Shown here: piece after piece, positions 26,424-35,118 of the stretch | How the letters are laid out: the number at the start of each line of letters is the position of its first letter | How positions within the stretch are numbered: the stretch's first letter is position 1 | Origin: Paenibacillus piscarius | GTDB taxonomy: Bacteria; Bacillota; Bacilli; Paenibacillales; Paenibacillaceae | Assembly: GCF_022234545.1 (NCBI RefSeq) | Contig: NZ_JAIEUI010000025.1 | Span: forward strand, 23,506 to 87,505 | DNA length: 64,000 bases | Reading direction: 5' to 3' | Notes under the pieces: generated by a model | The model's database searches: none | Told to the model about the DNA's origin: nothing | What the model saw: the letters and a program-made list of their open reading frames with translations, nothing else | Translations under genes and position numbers: made by a program

Positions 26424-28706
26424 ATGATGGCAAAGGACATAACGGAGATTCGGAAGCTCGTATCACAGATGACACTGGAAGAGAAGGCCGGGCTCTGCTC
26501 CGGGCTGGATTTCTGGAACACCAAAGGCATTGAACGTCTGGGCATTCCCTCAGTGATGGTGACCGACGGACCCCACGGGCTCCGCAAGCAGCAGGGCAGC
26601 GCAGACCATCTTGGACTGAACGACAGCGTACCGGCAACCTGCTTCCCGTCAGCGGCCGGACTGGCCTCCTCGTGGGACCGTGACCTGATCTTCCGTGTGG
26701 GCGAAGCGCTGGGAACGGAATGCCAGGTGGAGAATGTTGCCGTCCTGCTCGGACCGGGCAATAATATCAAGCGCTCTCCGCTGAATGGCCGGAACTTTGA
26801 ATATTTCTCGGAGGACCCGTTCCTGGCCTCGGAGATGGCGGCAAGCCATGTGAAGGGCGTGCAGAGCCAGGGCGTGGGAACGTCGCTGAAGCATTTTGCC
26901 GCCAATAACCAGGAGCACCGCCGCATGTCGGTGGATGCGGTCATCGATGAACGGACGCTCCGCGAGATCTATCTGGCCAGCTTCGAAGGCACCGTGAAGC
27001 AGAGCCAGCCCTGGAGTGTGATGAGCTCCTATAACCAGGTGAACGGGGAGTATGTGTCCGAGAGCCACCGGCTGATGACCCGGATTCTGCGTGACGAATG
27101 GGGCTTTGAAGGCTTCGTCATGTCAGACTGGGGTGCGGTCAATGAGCGCGTGGAGGCGCTGAAGGCGGGGCTTGAGCTGGAGATGCCGTCCAGCGGGGGA
27201 ATTGGCGATGCCAAGATTGTAGCTGCGGTGAACAGCGGCGAGCTGCCGGTGGAGACGCTGGATCTGGCGGTGGAGCGGATGCTGGGCTTTATTTTCAAAA
27301 GCGTAGAGAACCGCAACCCGGCAGCGGTCTTCGATGTAGATAAGCATCATCAGCTTGCGCGCGAGGTGGCCCGGGAGAGCATGGTGCTGCTGAAGAATGA
27401 GGGTGGCATTCTGCCCCTTGCCAAGAATGGCCGGATTGCCGTGATCGGTGAGTTCGCCCGGAAGCCGCGGTATCAGGGCGGTGGCAGCTCGCATGTGAAT
27501 CCGAGCCGGATGGATGATGCCTTCGAGGAGTTGCAGGCGGTCGCCGGGAATTCGGCCAGCTTCCTGTACGCTCAGGGCTATGAGCTTGCGAGTGATGATA
27601 CCAATGCTGATCTGCTGCGTGAAGCCTGCGATAGAGCAGCCCAGGCGGATGCAGCGGTGCTGTTCCTCGGCCTGCCGGACCGTTATGAATCGGAGGGCTA
27701 TGACCGCAGCCATCTGCAGCTGCCAGTTAGTCATAAGGAGCTGCTTGAAGCCGTGGCTGCGGTGCAGAGTGAAATTATCGTGGTGCTCAGCAACGGCTCA
27801 CCGGTGGAGATGCCTTGGCTTCCGCAGACGAAGGCTGTGCTTGAAGGCTACCTGGGCGGCCAGGCCTTCGGCGGCGCGGTTGCCGATCTGCTCTTCGGTG
27901 AAGTAAGCCCGAGCGGCAAGCTGGCGGAGACCTTCCCGATGAAGCTGAGCGACAATCCGTCCTTCCTGAACTTCCCCGGAGAAGGCGATACGGTGGAGTA
28001 TAGAGAAGCCTTGTTCGTAGGCTACCGCTATTATGACAAAAAAGAAATCGAGCCGCTCTTCCCGTTCGGCTTCGGCCTCAGCTACACGGAGTTCGAGTAT
28101 AGCAACCTGGTGCTGGATCAGACCTGTATTCAGGATACTGACACTGTGCAGGTATCGGTTACCGTTAAGAATACCGGCAGCAGAGCAGGCAAGGAGGTTG
28201 TGCAGCTCTATGTCAGCGATGTGGAGAGCAGCGTGATCCGTCCGCTGCAGGAGCTGAAGGGCTTCGCCAAGATTGGGCTGCAGCCGGGAGAAGAACGTGT
28301 GGTCACCTTCACGCTGGATAAGCGTTCCTTCGCTTACTATAATGTGAAGTTAGGAGACTGGCATGTGGAGAGCGGCAAGTTCCGCATTGCTGTGGGCTCG
28401 TCCTCACGTGAACTCCGTCTCAGCGCAGAGCTTACGGTAGAATCCGCCGTCAAGCTGCCCGGCCGGTTCCACCGCAACACCACCGTCGGCGACCTGCTGG
28501 CAAATCCGCTGACGGAAGAGAAGGCGAAGGGCTTCAGCAGTGTGTTCGGGCTGGACGATGCGCTGGGCGACAATCCCGAAATGCTGTTTGCCATGATGAA
28601 GTACATGCCGCTGCGGGCAATGATCGGCTTCGGCCAGGGCAAGTACACCGAAGCCGATCTGGCAGCAGATCTGCAGGAGCTGAACAGGCTGGCCGGACAG
28701 GAGTAG
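26424..28706 (+). CDS. Glycoside hydrolase family 3 beta-glucosidase-like enzyme
   Basis: 760 residues. GH3 N-terminal barrel with substrate motifs MVTDGPHGLRKQ, KHFAANNQEHRR and the nucleophile motif GFVMSDWGAVN (Asp235). Middle alpha/beta sandwich domain (GRIAVIGEFARKPRYQGGGSSHVNP) and C-terminal fibronectin-III-like domain (KNTGSRAGKEVVQLYVSD, ELKGFAKIGLQPGE). No signal peptide, so it is a cytosolic enzyme splitting imported beta-glucosides or similar oligosaccharides. ATG 26424 and ATG 26427 are both possible after AGGAGG; the second has the better spacing. An extra ~110 residues after the FnIII domain are unassigned. Confidence 0.9.
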   Translation: MMAKDITEIRKLVSQMTLEEKAGLCSGLDFWNTKGIERLGIPSVMVTDGPHGLRKQQGSADHLGLNDSVPATCFPSAAGLASSWDRDLIFRVGEALGTECQVENVAVLLGPGNNIKRSPLNGRNFEYFSEDPFLASEMAASHVKGVQSQGVGTSLKHFAANNQEHRRMSVDAVIDERTLREIYLASFEGTVKQSQPWSVMSSYNQVNGEYVSESHRLMTRILRDEWGFEGFVMSDWGAVNERVEALKAGLELEMPSSGGIGDAKIVAAVNSGELPVETLDLAVERMLGFIFKSVENRNPAAVFDVDKHHQLAREVARESMVLLKNEGGILPLAKNGRIAVIGEFARKPRYQGGGSSHVNPSRMDDAFEELQAVAGNSASFLYAQGYELASDDTNADLLREACDRAAQADAAVLFLGLPDRYESEGYDRSHLQLPVSHKELLEAVAAVQSEIIVVLSNGSPVEMPWLPQTKAVLEGYLGGQAFGGAVADLLFGEVSPSGKLAETFPMKLSDNPSFLNFPGEGDTVEYREALFVGYRYYDKKEIEPLFPFGFGLSYTEFEYSNLVLDQTCIQDTDTVQVSVTVKNTGSRAGKEVVQLYVSDVESSVIRPLQELKGFAKIGLQPGEERVVTFTLDKRSFAYYNVKLGDWHVESGKFRIAVGSSSRELRLSAELTVESAVKLPGRFHRNTTVGDLLANPLTEEKAKGFSSVFGLDDALGDNPEMLFAMMKYMPLRAMIGFGQGKYTEADLAADLQELNRLAGQE

Positions 28707-28833
28707 AACTGAATAGCCAAGCGTGAAGGCAGTATCCAGGCTGCACTCCCGGTGTTCCGCTCGATTTCAGGGTTGCATTACGCAGCGTAATTTGCTAACA
28801 TACGGTGTAATTTCATAAGCAGTTAATTGTTCT

Positions 28834-28974
28834 CTAGGGTTCCGCAGCAGGTACGCACCGCTGGCCTGGTCCGAGAGAGAACACACGGATGAAGCTAATC
28901 CGTGTAACACGGAGGGACAAAAGCCCGGGAGGTATCGTCATCATTGACGGTAACCTTCCGGGCTTCATTTTTTT
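28834..28974 (+). ncRNA. Guanidine-I (ykkC) riboswitch with terminator
   Basis: The stretch matches the conserved ykkC aptamer blocks as I know them: CTAGGGTTCCGCAG, CTGG...GGTCCGAGAGA, ACACGGAGGGACAAAAGCCCGGGAG. An intrinsic terminator follows: GCCCGG-AGGT pairs with ACCT-CCGGGC, ending in a T-run to 28974. The GCCCGGGAG segment is shared by aptamer and terminator, as in known guanidine-I ON switches. Guanidinium binding should favour read-through into the two SMR genes just downstream. Confidence 0.93.
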
Positions 28975-28995
28975 ATCAGATGAGGGGAGAACGGG

Positions 28996-29379
28996 ATGAA
29001 CAGGAATAGAACGACAACCGGCAGCACGGATACGAAGGAGTGGCTGTTGATATTCGGTGCAGCCTGCTTCGAGGTGATCTGGGTCATCGGACTGAAGCAC
29101 GCTGCCGCTCTCTGGGAATGGGCGGTAACGGCGGCGGCGATCCTGGTCAGCTTCTACGCCCTGATCCGGGCCAGCAGCAGGCTGCCGGTCGGTACGGTTT
29201 ATGCGGTGTTCGTAGGGCTTGGAACGGCAGGCACGGTTCTGTCCGGCGCTCTTCTGTTCGGGGAGCCGCTCCGTCCGCTGAAGCTTCTGCTGGTTATGCT
29301 GCTGCTCACAGGAGTCATTGGTCTGAAGCTGGTGACTCCTGCCCAGGCTGCAACGGAGCAGGCAAAGGAGCTGAACTGA
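28996..29379 (+). CDS. ykkC: SMR guanidinium exporter subunit YkkC
   Basis: 127 residues, four transmembrane helices. The first helix has the conserved proton/substrate Glu in AACFEVIWVIGLKHA, and LPVGTVYAVFVGLGTAGTVLS is near-identical in pattern to B. subtilis YkkC. Inner-membrane, proton-coupled efflux as a hetero-oligomer with YkkD. Start ATG follows GAGGGGAGAACGGG. The short hydrophilic N-terminal extension (~14 residues) is not in YkkC as I recall it. Guanidine-I riboswitch upstream supports guanidinium as substrate. Confidence 0.92.
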   Translation: MNRNRTTTGSTDTKEWLLIFGAACFEVIWVIGLKHAAALWEWAVTAAAILVSFYALIRASSRLPVGTVYAVFVGLGTAGTVLSGALLFGEPLRPLKLLLVMLLLTGVIGLKLVTPAQAATEQAKELN

Positions 29380-29380
29380 T

Positions 29381-29695
29381 ATGGCATGGGTTATGCTGAT
29401 TGCCGCCGGTTGCTGTGAGATGTTCGGGGTCGCGATGATTGGCAGGCTGCACAAGCACCGCAACTGGCAGTCTGTGTGTCTGCTTGTGCTGGGCTTCGGA
29501 GCAAGCTTCCTGCTGCTGTCCCTGGCGATGGAGACTCTGCCAATGGGAATTGCCTATGCGATCTGGACAGGAATCGGCGCGTCCGGGGGGGCAATCCTGG
29601 GGATGCTCTTCTACGGGGAAGCCCGCGATCCGCGGCGCATCTTCTGTATCGTGCTGATCCTCGGTGCGGTTGCCGGATTGAAGCTGATTGGCTGA
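29381..29695 (+). CDS. ykkD: SMR guanidinium exporter subunit YkkD
   Basis: 104 residues, four transmembrane helices, with Glu in AAGCCEMFGVAMIGRL and the motif METLPMGIAYAIWTGIGASGG. It starts one base after the ykkC stop, so the pair is translationally coupled. Partner of YkkC in a two-component SMR transporter. Confidence 0.92.
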   Translation: MAWVMLIAAGCCEMFGVAMIGRLHKHRNWQSVCLLVLGFGASFLLLSLAMETLPMGIAYAIWTGIGASGGAILGMLFYGEARDPRRIFCIVLILGAVAGLKLIG

Positions 29696-29779
29696 TTATT
29701 GGCTGATCCTGGCGGAAACGTTACCGAGTTAGACACTTAACGGATGTTTCGCCGCACCGAATATGGTAAGTATAGTTAG

Positions 29780-29796
29780 TAAGAACATTATTCTTA
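29780..29796. promoter_or_regulatory. Inverted repeat before the aldo/keto reductase gene
   Basis: TAAGAA-CATTA-TTCTTA is a 6-5-6 perfect dyad ending just before the ribosome site. It may be a repressor site or simply the 5' hairpin of the mRNA; no adjacent regulator is available to pair with it. Confidence 0.35.
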
Positions 29797-29814
29797 TAAG
29801 GAGACTTATCACAT

Positions 29815-30678
29815 ATGAGCAGATCTGTATCGGAAACGGTCCGCCTGAAGGATGGAACGGTGCTGCCCCGGCTGGGGCAGGGAACCTGGCAGATGGGCGA
29901 GCAGCCGTCCAAGCGGGCGGAAGAGCTTGCCGCATTGCGCCGGGGTGTAGAGCTGGGGATGAATCTGATTGATACGGCTGAGATGTACGGGGACGGCCGC
30001 TCCGAGGAGCTGGTCGGCGAAGCGCTGCGGGGCATCCGGGATGAGGTCTTCCTGGTCTCCAAGGTATATCCGCACAATGCAGGCAACGGGAAGCTGGTCA
30101 GCAGCTGTGAAGCCAGCTTGAAGCGGCTGGGTACGGACCACCTGGACCTGTATCTGCTGCATTGGCGCGGAAGCGTTCCGCTGCAGGAGACGGTTGAAGG
30201 GATGGAGGCCCTGGTGGCTTCAGGCAAAATCCTCCGCTGGGGTGTCTCCAATCTGGATACAGCGGATATGCAGGAGCTGCTGAGCATTCCGGGCGGTGAC
30301 CATTGCGCCGTGAATCAGGTCCTCTATCATCTTGGCTCCAGAGGCATCGAGCATGAGCTGCTGCCGTGGCTGAGAGGACATCAGATCCCCGTGATGGCCT
30401 ATTCGCCGCTGGCACAGGCAGGAGCTCTGCGCAAAGGGCTTGCGGACAATGAGGCGGTTCAGCAGATCGCCCGCAGCCACGGGGTAACGCCGCTGCAGGT
30501 TCTGCTGGCCTGGAGCATCCGTGAAGCCGATGTGCTGGCGATTCCCAAGGCCGGATCCCCCGCGCATGTGGAGGAGAATGCGGCCGCCCGCAGCCTGGTG
30601 CTGTCGGAGGATGAGCTGTGGCAGCTGGAAGACGCTTTTCCGCAGCCGTCATGGAAGGTCCCGCTCGATATGATCTGA
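29815..30678 (+). CDS. Aldo/keto reductase
   Basis: 287-residue NADPH-dependent (beta/alpha)8 oxidoreductase. The catalytic tetrad is visible: Asp and Tyr in NLIDTAEMYGDGRSE, Lys in FLVSKVYPHN, His in YLLHWRG. Cofactor-phosphate region: VLAIPKAGSPAHVEENAAA. Start ATG follows AAGGAGACTTATCACAT. It stands alone with its own terminator. Substrate is not predictable. Confidence 0.9.
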   Translation: MSRSVSETVRLKDGTVLPRLGQGTWQMGEQPSKRAEELAALRRGVELGMNLIDTAEMYGDGRSEELVGEALRGIRDEVFLVSKVYPHNAGNGKLVSSCEASLKRLGTDHLDLYLLHWRGSVPLQETVEGMEALVASGKILRWGVSNLDTADMQELLSIPGGDHCAVNQVLYHLGSRGIEHELLPWLRGHQIPVMAYSPLAQAGALRKGLADNEAVQQIARSHGVTPLQVLLAWSIREADVLAIPKAGSPAHVEENAAARSLVLSEDELWQLEDAFPQPSWKVPLDMI

Positions 30679-30694
30679 TGTAATGCAGTATGGC

Positions 30695-30726
30695 AAGGCC
30701 GTCTCCGCTCTGGAGGCGGCCTTTTT
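30695..30726 (+). terminator. Terminator after aldo/keto reductase
   Basis: AAGGCCG-TCTCC-GCTC-TGGAG-GCGGCC followed by TTTTT. The remaining gap to 30964 contains the mtlA regulatory region. Confidence 0.88.
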
Positions 30727-30867
30727 GCCGTGTGAAATTGTAATACCGCAATTCTGATATTTTCAGAGAATAAGGTGCATTCTATACCTGCGGCAACCGT
30801 TTGGCAGGAGCTCTTAAATGTTGTCAACAACGTTCCTGCCGAAACCGTGTTTTCAATTTGATGACAA

Positions 30868-30881
30868 AGAAAGCGCTTTGA
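30868..30881. promoter_or_regulatory. cre-like catabolite control site upstream of mtlA
   Basis: AGAAAGCGCTTTGA matches 12 of 14 positions of the CcpA site consensus type TGAAAGCGCTTTCA. It lies about 85 bases before the mtlA start, where CcpA-HPr binding would repress mannitol genes when glucose is present. Confidence 0.65.
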
Positions 30882-30964
30882 ATTACGATGTGTTCACAGG
30901 GAGATTCCCTTCGGATTAAGCTAAGGGGAAGATTCCCATTCATTATAATAAGGGGGCATCTTAA

Positions 30965-32404
30965 ATGGCCACAACGGCAACGAAGCAAGCTTCATCCGGC
31001 GGTGCACGGGTGAAGGTTCAACAATTAGGACGTATGCTCAGCGGTATGGTAATGCCGAATATCGGCGCTTTTATCGCCTGGGGATTAATTACAGCATTAT
31101 TCATTCCAACCGGCTGGCTTCCCAATGAGAAACTGGCTGTTCTCGTAGGTCCAATCATCAACTACCTGCTTCCGCTGCTGATCGGTTACACCGGCGGACA
31201 GATGGTTCACGGCAAACGCGGGGCAGTCATCGGCGCGCTGGTCACCATGGGGGTTATCGTCGGAACCACGATTCCAATGTTCCTCGGCGCGATGATTGTC
31301 GGGCCGCTGGCGGCCTGGATTCTGAAGCAGTTCGACCGAGCGGTGGACGGCAAAATCAGAGCCGGGTTCGAAATGCTGGTCAACAATTTCTCGCTGGGGA
31401 TCATCGGCGGTGCCTTGACGCTTGGAGCGTTAAAGGGAGTTGGACCGCTGGTTCAAGGATTAACCAATATTCTGTCGAACGGCGTTGAATTCCTGGTTAA
31501 CCACAACCTGCTGCCGCTCATCAACATCATTATTGAGCCAGCTAAGGTGCTGTTCCTGAACAACGCCATTAACCATGGTGTACTGGGACCAATCGCACTT
31601 GAAGAGTCGCAGCGAATCGGCAAATCCGTTCTGTTCATGCTTGAATCGAACCCGGGTCCTGGTCTCGGTATCCTGCTCGCGTACTGGCTGGTAGGCAAAG
31701 GTTCTGCTAAATCTTCTGCACCGGGTGCCGTAATCATTCACTTCCTGGGCGGGATTCATGAGATCTACTTCCCTTACATCCTGATGAATCCGCGTCTGAT
31801 CCTGGCGGTCATCGGCGGCGGTGTATCCGGTACCTTCACCTTCCAGATGCTGGGTGCAGGCCTGGTCGCTTCTCCTTCGCCAGGCAGTATCTTTGCTTAC
31901 TTCGCCATGACGCCTAAGGGCGGTTATCTCCCGATGCTGGCCGGTGTGATCGTGGCAACCGTTGTATCCTTCCTGCTCGCAGCGCTGCTGCTGAAGTCGG
32001 TGAAGAAGAATGATGAGGAAGAGATGGATCTGGAAGCGGCAGAAGCCAAGATGAGAGATATGAAGTCTGCCGGTACTGCGGCCCAGACTGCAGCTGCAGC
32101 GAACGTAGCTTCCAATATCCGTAACAAAGACAGTGTGCACAAAATCGTCTTCGCCTGCGATGCCGGTATGGGCTCGAGCGCCATGGGCGCATCGGTCCTG
32201 AGAAAGAAGCTGCAGAACGCCGGGGTGAACATTACGGTGGTGAACTCTGCGGTCAGTGAGATCCCAGCAGACGCCGATATCGTGGTGACCCAGAAGACGC
32301 TGACGGACCGGGCGATTGCCCGCAATCCGGACGCCGAGCATATCTCGATCGACAACTTCCTGAAGAGCCCGAAATACGACGAGCTGGTGGAACGTTTGAA
32401 GTAA
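30965..32404 (+). CDS. mtlA: Mannitol PTS transporter EIICB (MtlA)
   Basis: 479 residues. N-terminal EIIC membrane domain (about 1-345, LGRMLSGMVMPNIGAFIAWG at the start) and C-terminal EIIB domain with the phosphorylated Cys398 in FACDAGMGSSAMGAS. No EIIA domain is attached; this is supplied by MtlF downstream. It imports mannitol and phosphorylates it to mannitol-1-phosphate. The order mtlA-mtlR-mtlF-mtlD is that of several Bacilli. A linker near residues 350-380 is charged and Ala-rich. Confidence 0.95.
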   Translation: MATTATKQASSGGARVKVQQLGRMLSGMVMPNIGAFIAWGLITALFIPTGWLPNEKLAVLVGPIINYLLPLLIGYTGGQMVHGKRGAVIGALVTMGVIVGTTIPMFLGAMIVGPLAAWILKQFDRAVDGKIRAGFEMLVNNFSLGIIGGALTLGALKGVGPLVQGLTNILSNGVEFLVNHNLLPLINIIIEPAKVLFLNNAINHGVLGPIALEESQRIGKSVLFMLESNPGPGLGILLAYWLVGKGSAKSSAPGAVIIHFLGGIHEIYFPYILMNPRLILAVIGGGVSGTFTFQMLGAGLVASPSPGSIFAYFAMTPKGGYLPMLAGVIVATVVSFLLAALLLKSVKKNDEEEMDLEAAEAKMRDMKSAGTAAQTAAAANVASNIRNKDSVHKIVFACDAGMGSSAMGASVLRKKLQNAGVNITVVNSAVSEIPADADIVVTQKTLTDRAIARNPDAEHISIDNFLKSPKYDELVERLK

Positions 32405-32448
32405 GAGGCATACGTGTAAAATTGGAATATACGCATAAAGTTAGATCA

Positions 32449-32483
32449 GGAGACGCTGGCCCCCAAAGCCGGCGTTTATCTCC
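32449..32483 (+). terminator. Hairpin between mtlA and mtlR
   Basis: GGAGA-CGCTGGC pairs with GCCGGCG-(TTTA)-TCTCC. There is no long T-tract after it, so it may reduce rather than stop transcription into mtlR. Confidence 0.5.
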
Positions 32484-32600
32484 TATCCAGAAATAGGCTC
32501 CACTATACTTTATCCTTATAGTTCCCGAAGAAACGGAAGCCGTCCCCTATAGGACGGCACAGCCGTTTCTGTCCGGATATAAGGAGGAGGGTTGGCGGGA

Positions 32601-34667
32601 ATGAGGAAAATAACCGCCCGGCAGCGCCAGATCCTGTGGCTGCTGCTTGGCGTCAGCGAAGAGATCACCGCGGCTGAGATCGCTGCGGCCACCGGTGTCA
32701 GTGTAAGAACCGTCCACCGGGAGATGGAGGACATTGAGTCCGTGCTGAACCGCTTCGGCCTGAACCTGATCCGCAAATCGGGCAAGGGCATCCAGCTGAA
32801 CGGCCCGGAGGCGGGTCTTGCGGAGCTGCGCCTGTATCTGCAGGAAGAGAAGCCGGCAGATTATTCCGGGGAGGACCGCAAGGTGTATGAGCTGTGCGTC
32901 CTGCTGGAGGCCGAGGAGCCCGTGAAGCTGTTCACACTGGCCCATTCCCTTAAGGTAACAGTCGCTTCTGTCAGCTATGACCTGGATGAGCTGGAGCAGT
33001 GGGTACGCAAGTTCGGCCTGGAGCTGGTCCGCCGCAGAGGGTATGGCGTCGAGATCACCGGCAGCGAGCTTGACAAGCGCCGGGCGATCGGCCGCCTGGC
33101 CGCCGAGCATCTGGACCTGTCCGATCTGGTCGGCCATGGTTCTCTGGCTGAGAGCAACCACGCTTTCCGCTTGCTGCTGACGACGGTAGGCAAGGCCAGT
33201 CTCATGGAGGTTGAGAATACGCTGTGGGATATGGAATGGAAATGGACGGCCGAACTGCCCGAGATCGTGTACATGGAGATGCTGCTGAGCTTATCGGTCA
33301 CGGCCCGGCGGATTGAAATCGGCCGCAGTATTGACAGCGGGGAGGAAGCCGGCTATTCCAGACTGTCGGACCACCGCAACATTGCCGGGGCTGAACGGTT
33401 CGTCCAGCAGCTCGCAGGCGCACTGGGGCTGACCATTCCCCGGGTGGAGATTCTGTATATTGCCGGTTTATTCGACCGTGTACAGGATTCCTTCTCCTCC
33501 TCCGGCTTCGCTTACGGCGATATTGAGCTGATGGAGATCGTCTATAAGCTGACGGAGAGTGTGGTCAAACGGACCGGGCTGCCCTTCCAGAGCGACCGCT
33601 CCCTGCGGGAAGGGCTGCTGGAGCATATTGATCCGGCCCTGAAACGGATTCGCGAGGGCACCCGTATCCGCAATCCGCTCCTCGGGCCGATCCGCCGGGA
33701 TTATGAATCGCTGTTCAATATTGTCCGTGCCGCTGTGGAAGACATCCAGCTGGAGCTTGAGATCCCGGATGAGGAAATCGGCTTCCTGGTGATGCATTTC
33801 GGCGCTTCCATGGAGCGGCTCAGCCAGCTCAGGCGTAATGTCCGCGCCATTCTGGTCTGTGCGAGCGGACTCAGCTCCTCCCGTCTGCTGGCTACCCGGC
33901 TGAGCAAGGAGATGCCGCAGATTGAGATTCTCGGCAATATCGCCTGGTATGAAGCTGCACGGCTGCCTGATATGGATTACGATCTCATCATTTCAACCAT
34001 TGACCTGCCGATTGACAAGGACCGTTATATCAAAATCAGCCCGCTGCTCACCGCAGAGGAAATTGAGAAGCTGCTGGACTATATTCAGAACACCACCCTG
34101 CGGCCGCAGGAGCATAGCCCAAGCGCTGATCAGGAACGGCCGGTACACGATGAGGCTTCGCTTGAACGTCTCAGGAGCTACAAGCGGATTCTCGATGAAA
34201 TCGTCAGCCTGCTGGAGCGGTTCCGGTTCCATCCGCTGGACAACGCGGGCATGGATTTAACGGCAACTCTAGTCGAGATGCTGAACAAGCTGGAGGGCAG
34301 CGGGGTGGTTGGCGATGCGGATATTGTGCTGGAGCGTCTGCTTGAACGGGAGCGGATGACGAGTCAGGTGATCCCGGACACCGCGCTGGCTCTGTTCCAT
34401 ACCCGGAGCAGCCATATCCATCTGTCCTCGCTGACCCTGTACCGCCTGCAGCAGCCTGTAATTCTGGAGGGCAACACAGAGGTTAGAGTCATTCTGCTCA
34501 TGCTGGCTCCGCGCAGGCTGTCCAAGGAGAGCCTGGAGGTACTCAGCGAGATCAGCGCGCTGCTGCTGAATTCTGAGCTGGTCCGGCTGCTGGAGGAACA
34601 TACAGAGACAGAGATCCGGGGCTACCTGTCCTCGGAGCTGCTTCATTTCTACCACAATAAACTATGA
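32601..34667 (+). CDS. mtlR: PRD-type mannitol operon activator MtlR
   Basis: 688 residues with the BglG/MtlR layout: N-terminal helix-turn-helix (ITAAEIAAATGVSVRTVHREMEDIESVL), a second winged-helix segment, two PTS regulation domains (about 190-400), an EIIB-like domain (ILVCASGLSSSRLLATRLSKEMP) and a C-terminal EIIA-like domain (about 535-688, with FHTRSSHIHLSSL). Activity is set by phosphorylation from HPr and the mannitol EII proteins. TTG at 32592 overlaps the ribosome site; ATG 32601 is chosen, nine bases after GGAGGG. Confidence 0.9.
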   Translation: MRKITARQRQILWLLLGVSEEITAAEIAAATGVSVRTVHREMEDIESVLNRFGLNLIRKSGKGIQLNGPEAGLAELRLYLQEEKPADYSGEDRKVYELCVLLEAEEPVKLFTLAHSLKVTVASVSYDLDELEQWVRKFGLELVRRRGYGVEITGSELDKRRAIGRLAAEHLDLSDLVGHGSLAESNHAFRLLLTTVGKASLMEVENTLWDMEWKWTAELPEIVYMEMLLSLSVTARRIEIGRSIDSGEEAGYSRLSDHRNIAGAERFVQQLAGALGLTIPRVEILYIAGLFDRVQDSFSSSGFAYGDIELMEIVYKLTESVVKRTGLPFQSDRSLREGLLEHIDPALKRIREGTRIRNPLLGPIRRDYESLFNIVRAAVEDIQLELEIPDEEIGFLVMHFGASMERLSQLRRNVRAILVCASGLSSSRLLATRLSKEMPQIEILGNIAWYEAARLPDMDYDLIISTIDLPIDKDRYIKISPLLTAEEIEKLLDYIQNTTLRPQEHSPSADQERPVHDEASLERLRSYKRILDEIVSLLERFRFHPLDNAGMDLTATLVEMLNKLEGSGVVGDADIVLERLLERERMTSQVIPDTALALFHTRSSHIHLSSLTLYRLQQPVILEGNTEVRVILLMLAPRRLSKESLEVLSEISALLLNSELVRLLEEHTETEIRGYLSSELLHFYHNKL

Positions 34668-34683
34668 AAGCGGGAGAGAACCT

Positions 34684-35118
34684 ATGAGTATACTGTCAGA
34701 GAATAAAGTGATTATGCATGGAGCTGCGAACGACAAGTATGAAGCGATCCGCATGGCCGGCAAGCTGCTGGTCGATGCAGGGCATGTGACGGAGGAATAT
34801 GTTCCGAAGATGCTGGAGCGCGAGGAAGTCGTGTCCACTTATATGGGCGGCGGGCTGGCGATTCCTCATGGTACGAAGGAGGCGCGGCCTTTTATCAAAT
34901 CTACCGGGTTATCGATTATCCGCTTCCCGGACGGTGTGGATTTCGGCGGTGATGAGCCGGCGTTCGTGGTAATCGGCATTGCGGCTGCCGGTGACGGTCA
35001 TATGGAGGTGCTGACGAACGTAGCGATGATCTTCTCCGAGGAGGATGCCATTGAGCGGGTAATGAACGCGGCTACTCCTGCAGAGGTAATTGCAATCTTC
35101 GAAGGAGGCCTGGAATGA
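34684..35118 (+). CDS. mtlF: Mannitol PTS EIIA component (MtlF)
   Basis: 144 residues. The phosphorylation site is His62 in GGGLAIPHGTKEARPFI. Cytosolic EIIA that passes phosphate from HPr to the EIIB domain of MtlA. It starts 16 bases after mtlR and overlaps mtlD by four bases (ATGA). Confidence 0.95.
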   Translation: MSILSENKVIMHGAANDKYEAIRMAGKLLVDAGHVTEEYVPKMLEREEVVSTYMGGGLAIPHGTKEARPFIKSTGLSIIRFPDGVDFGGDEPAFVVIGIAAAGDGHMEVLTNVAMIFSEEDAIERVMNAATPAEVIAIFEGGLE

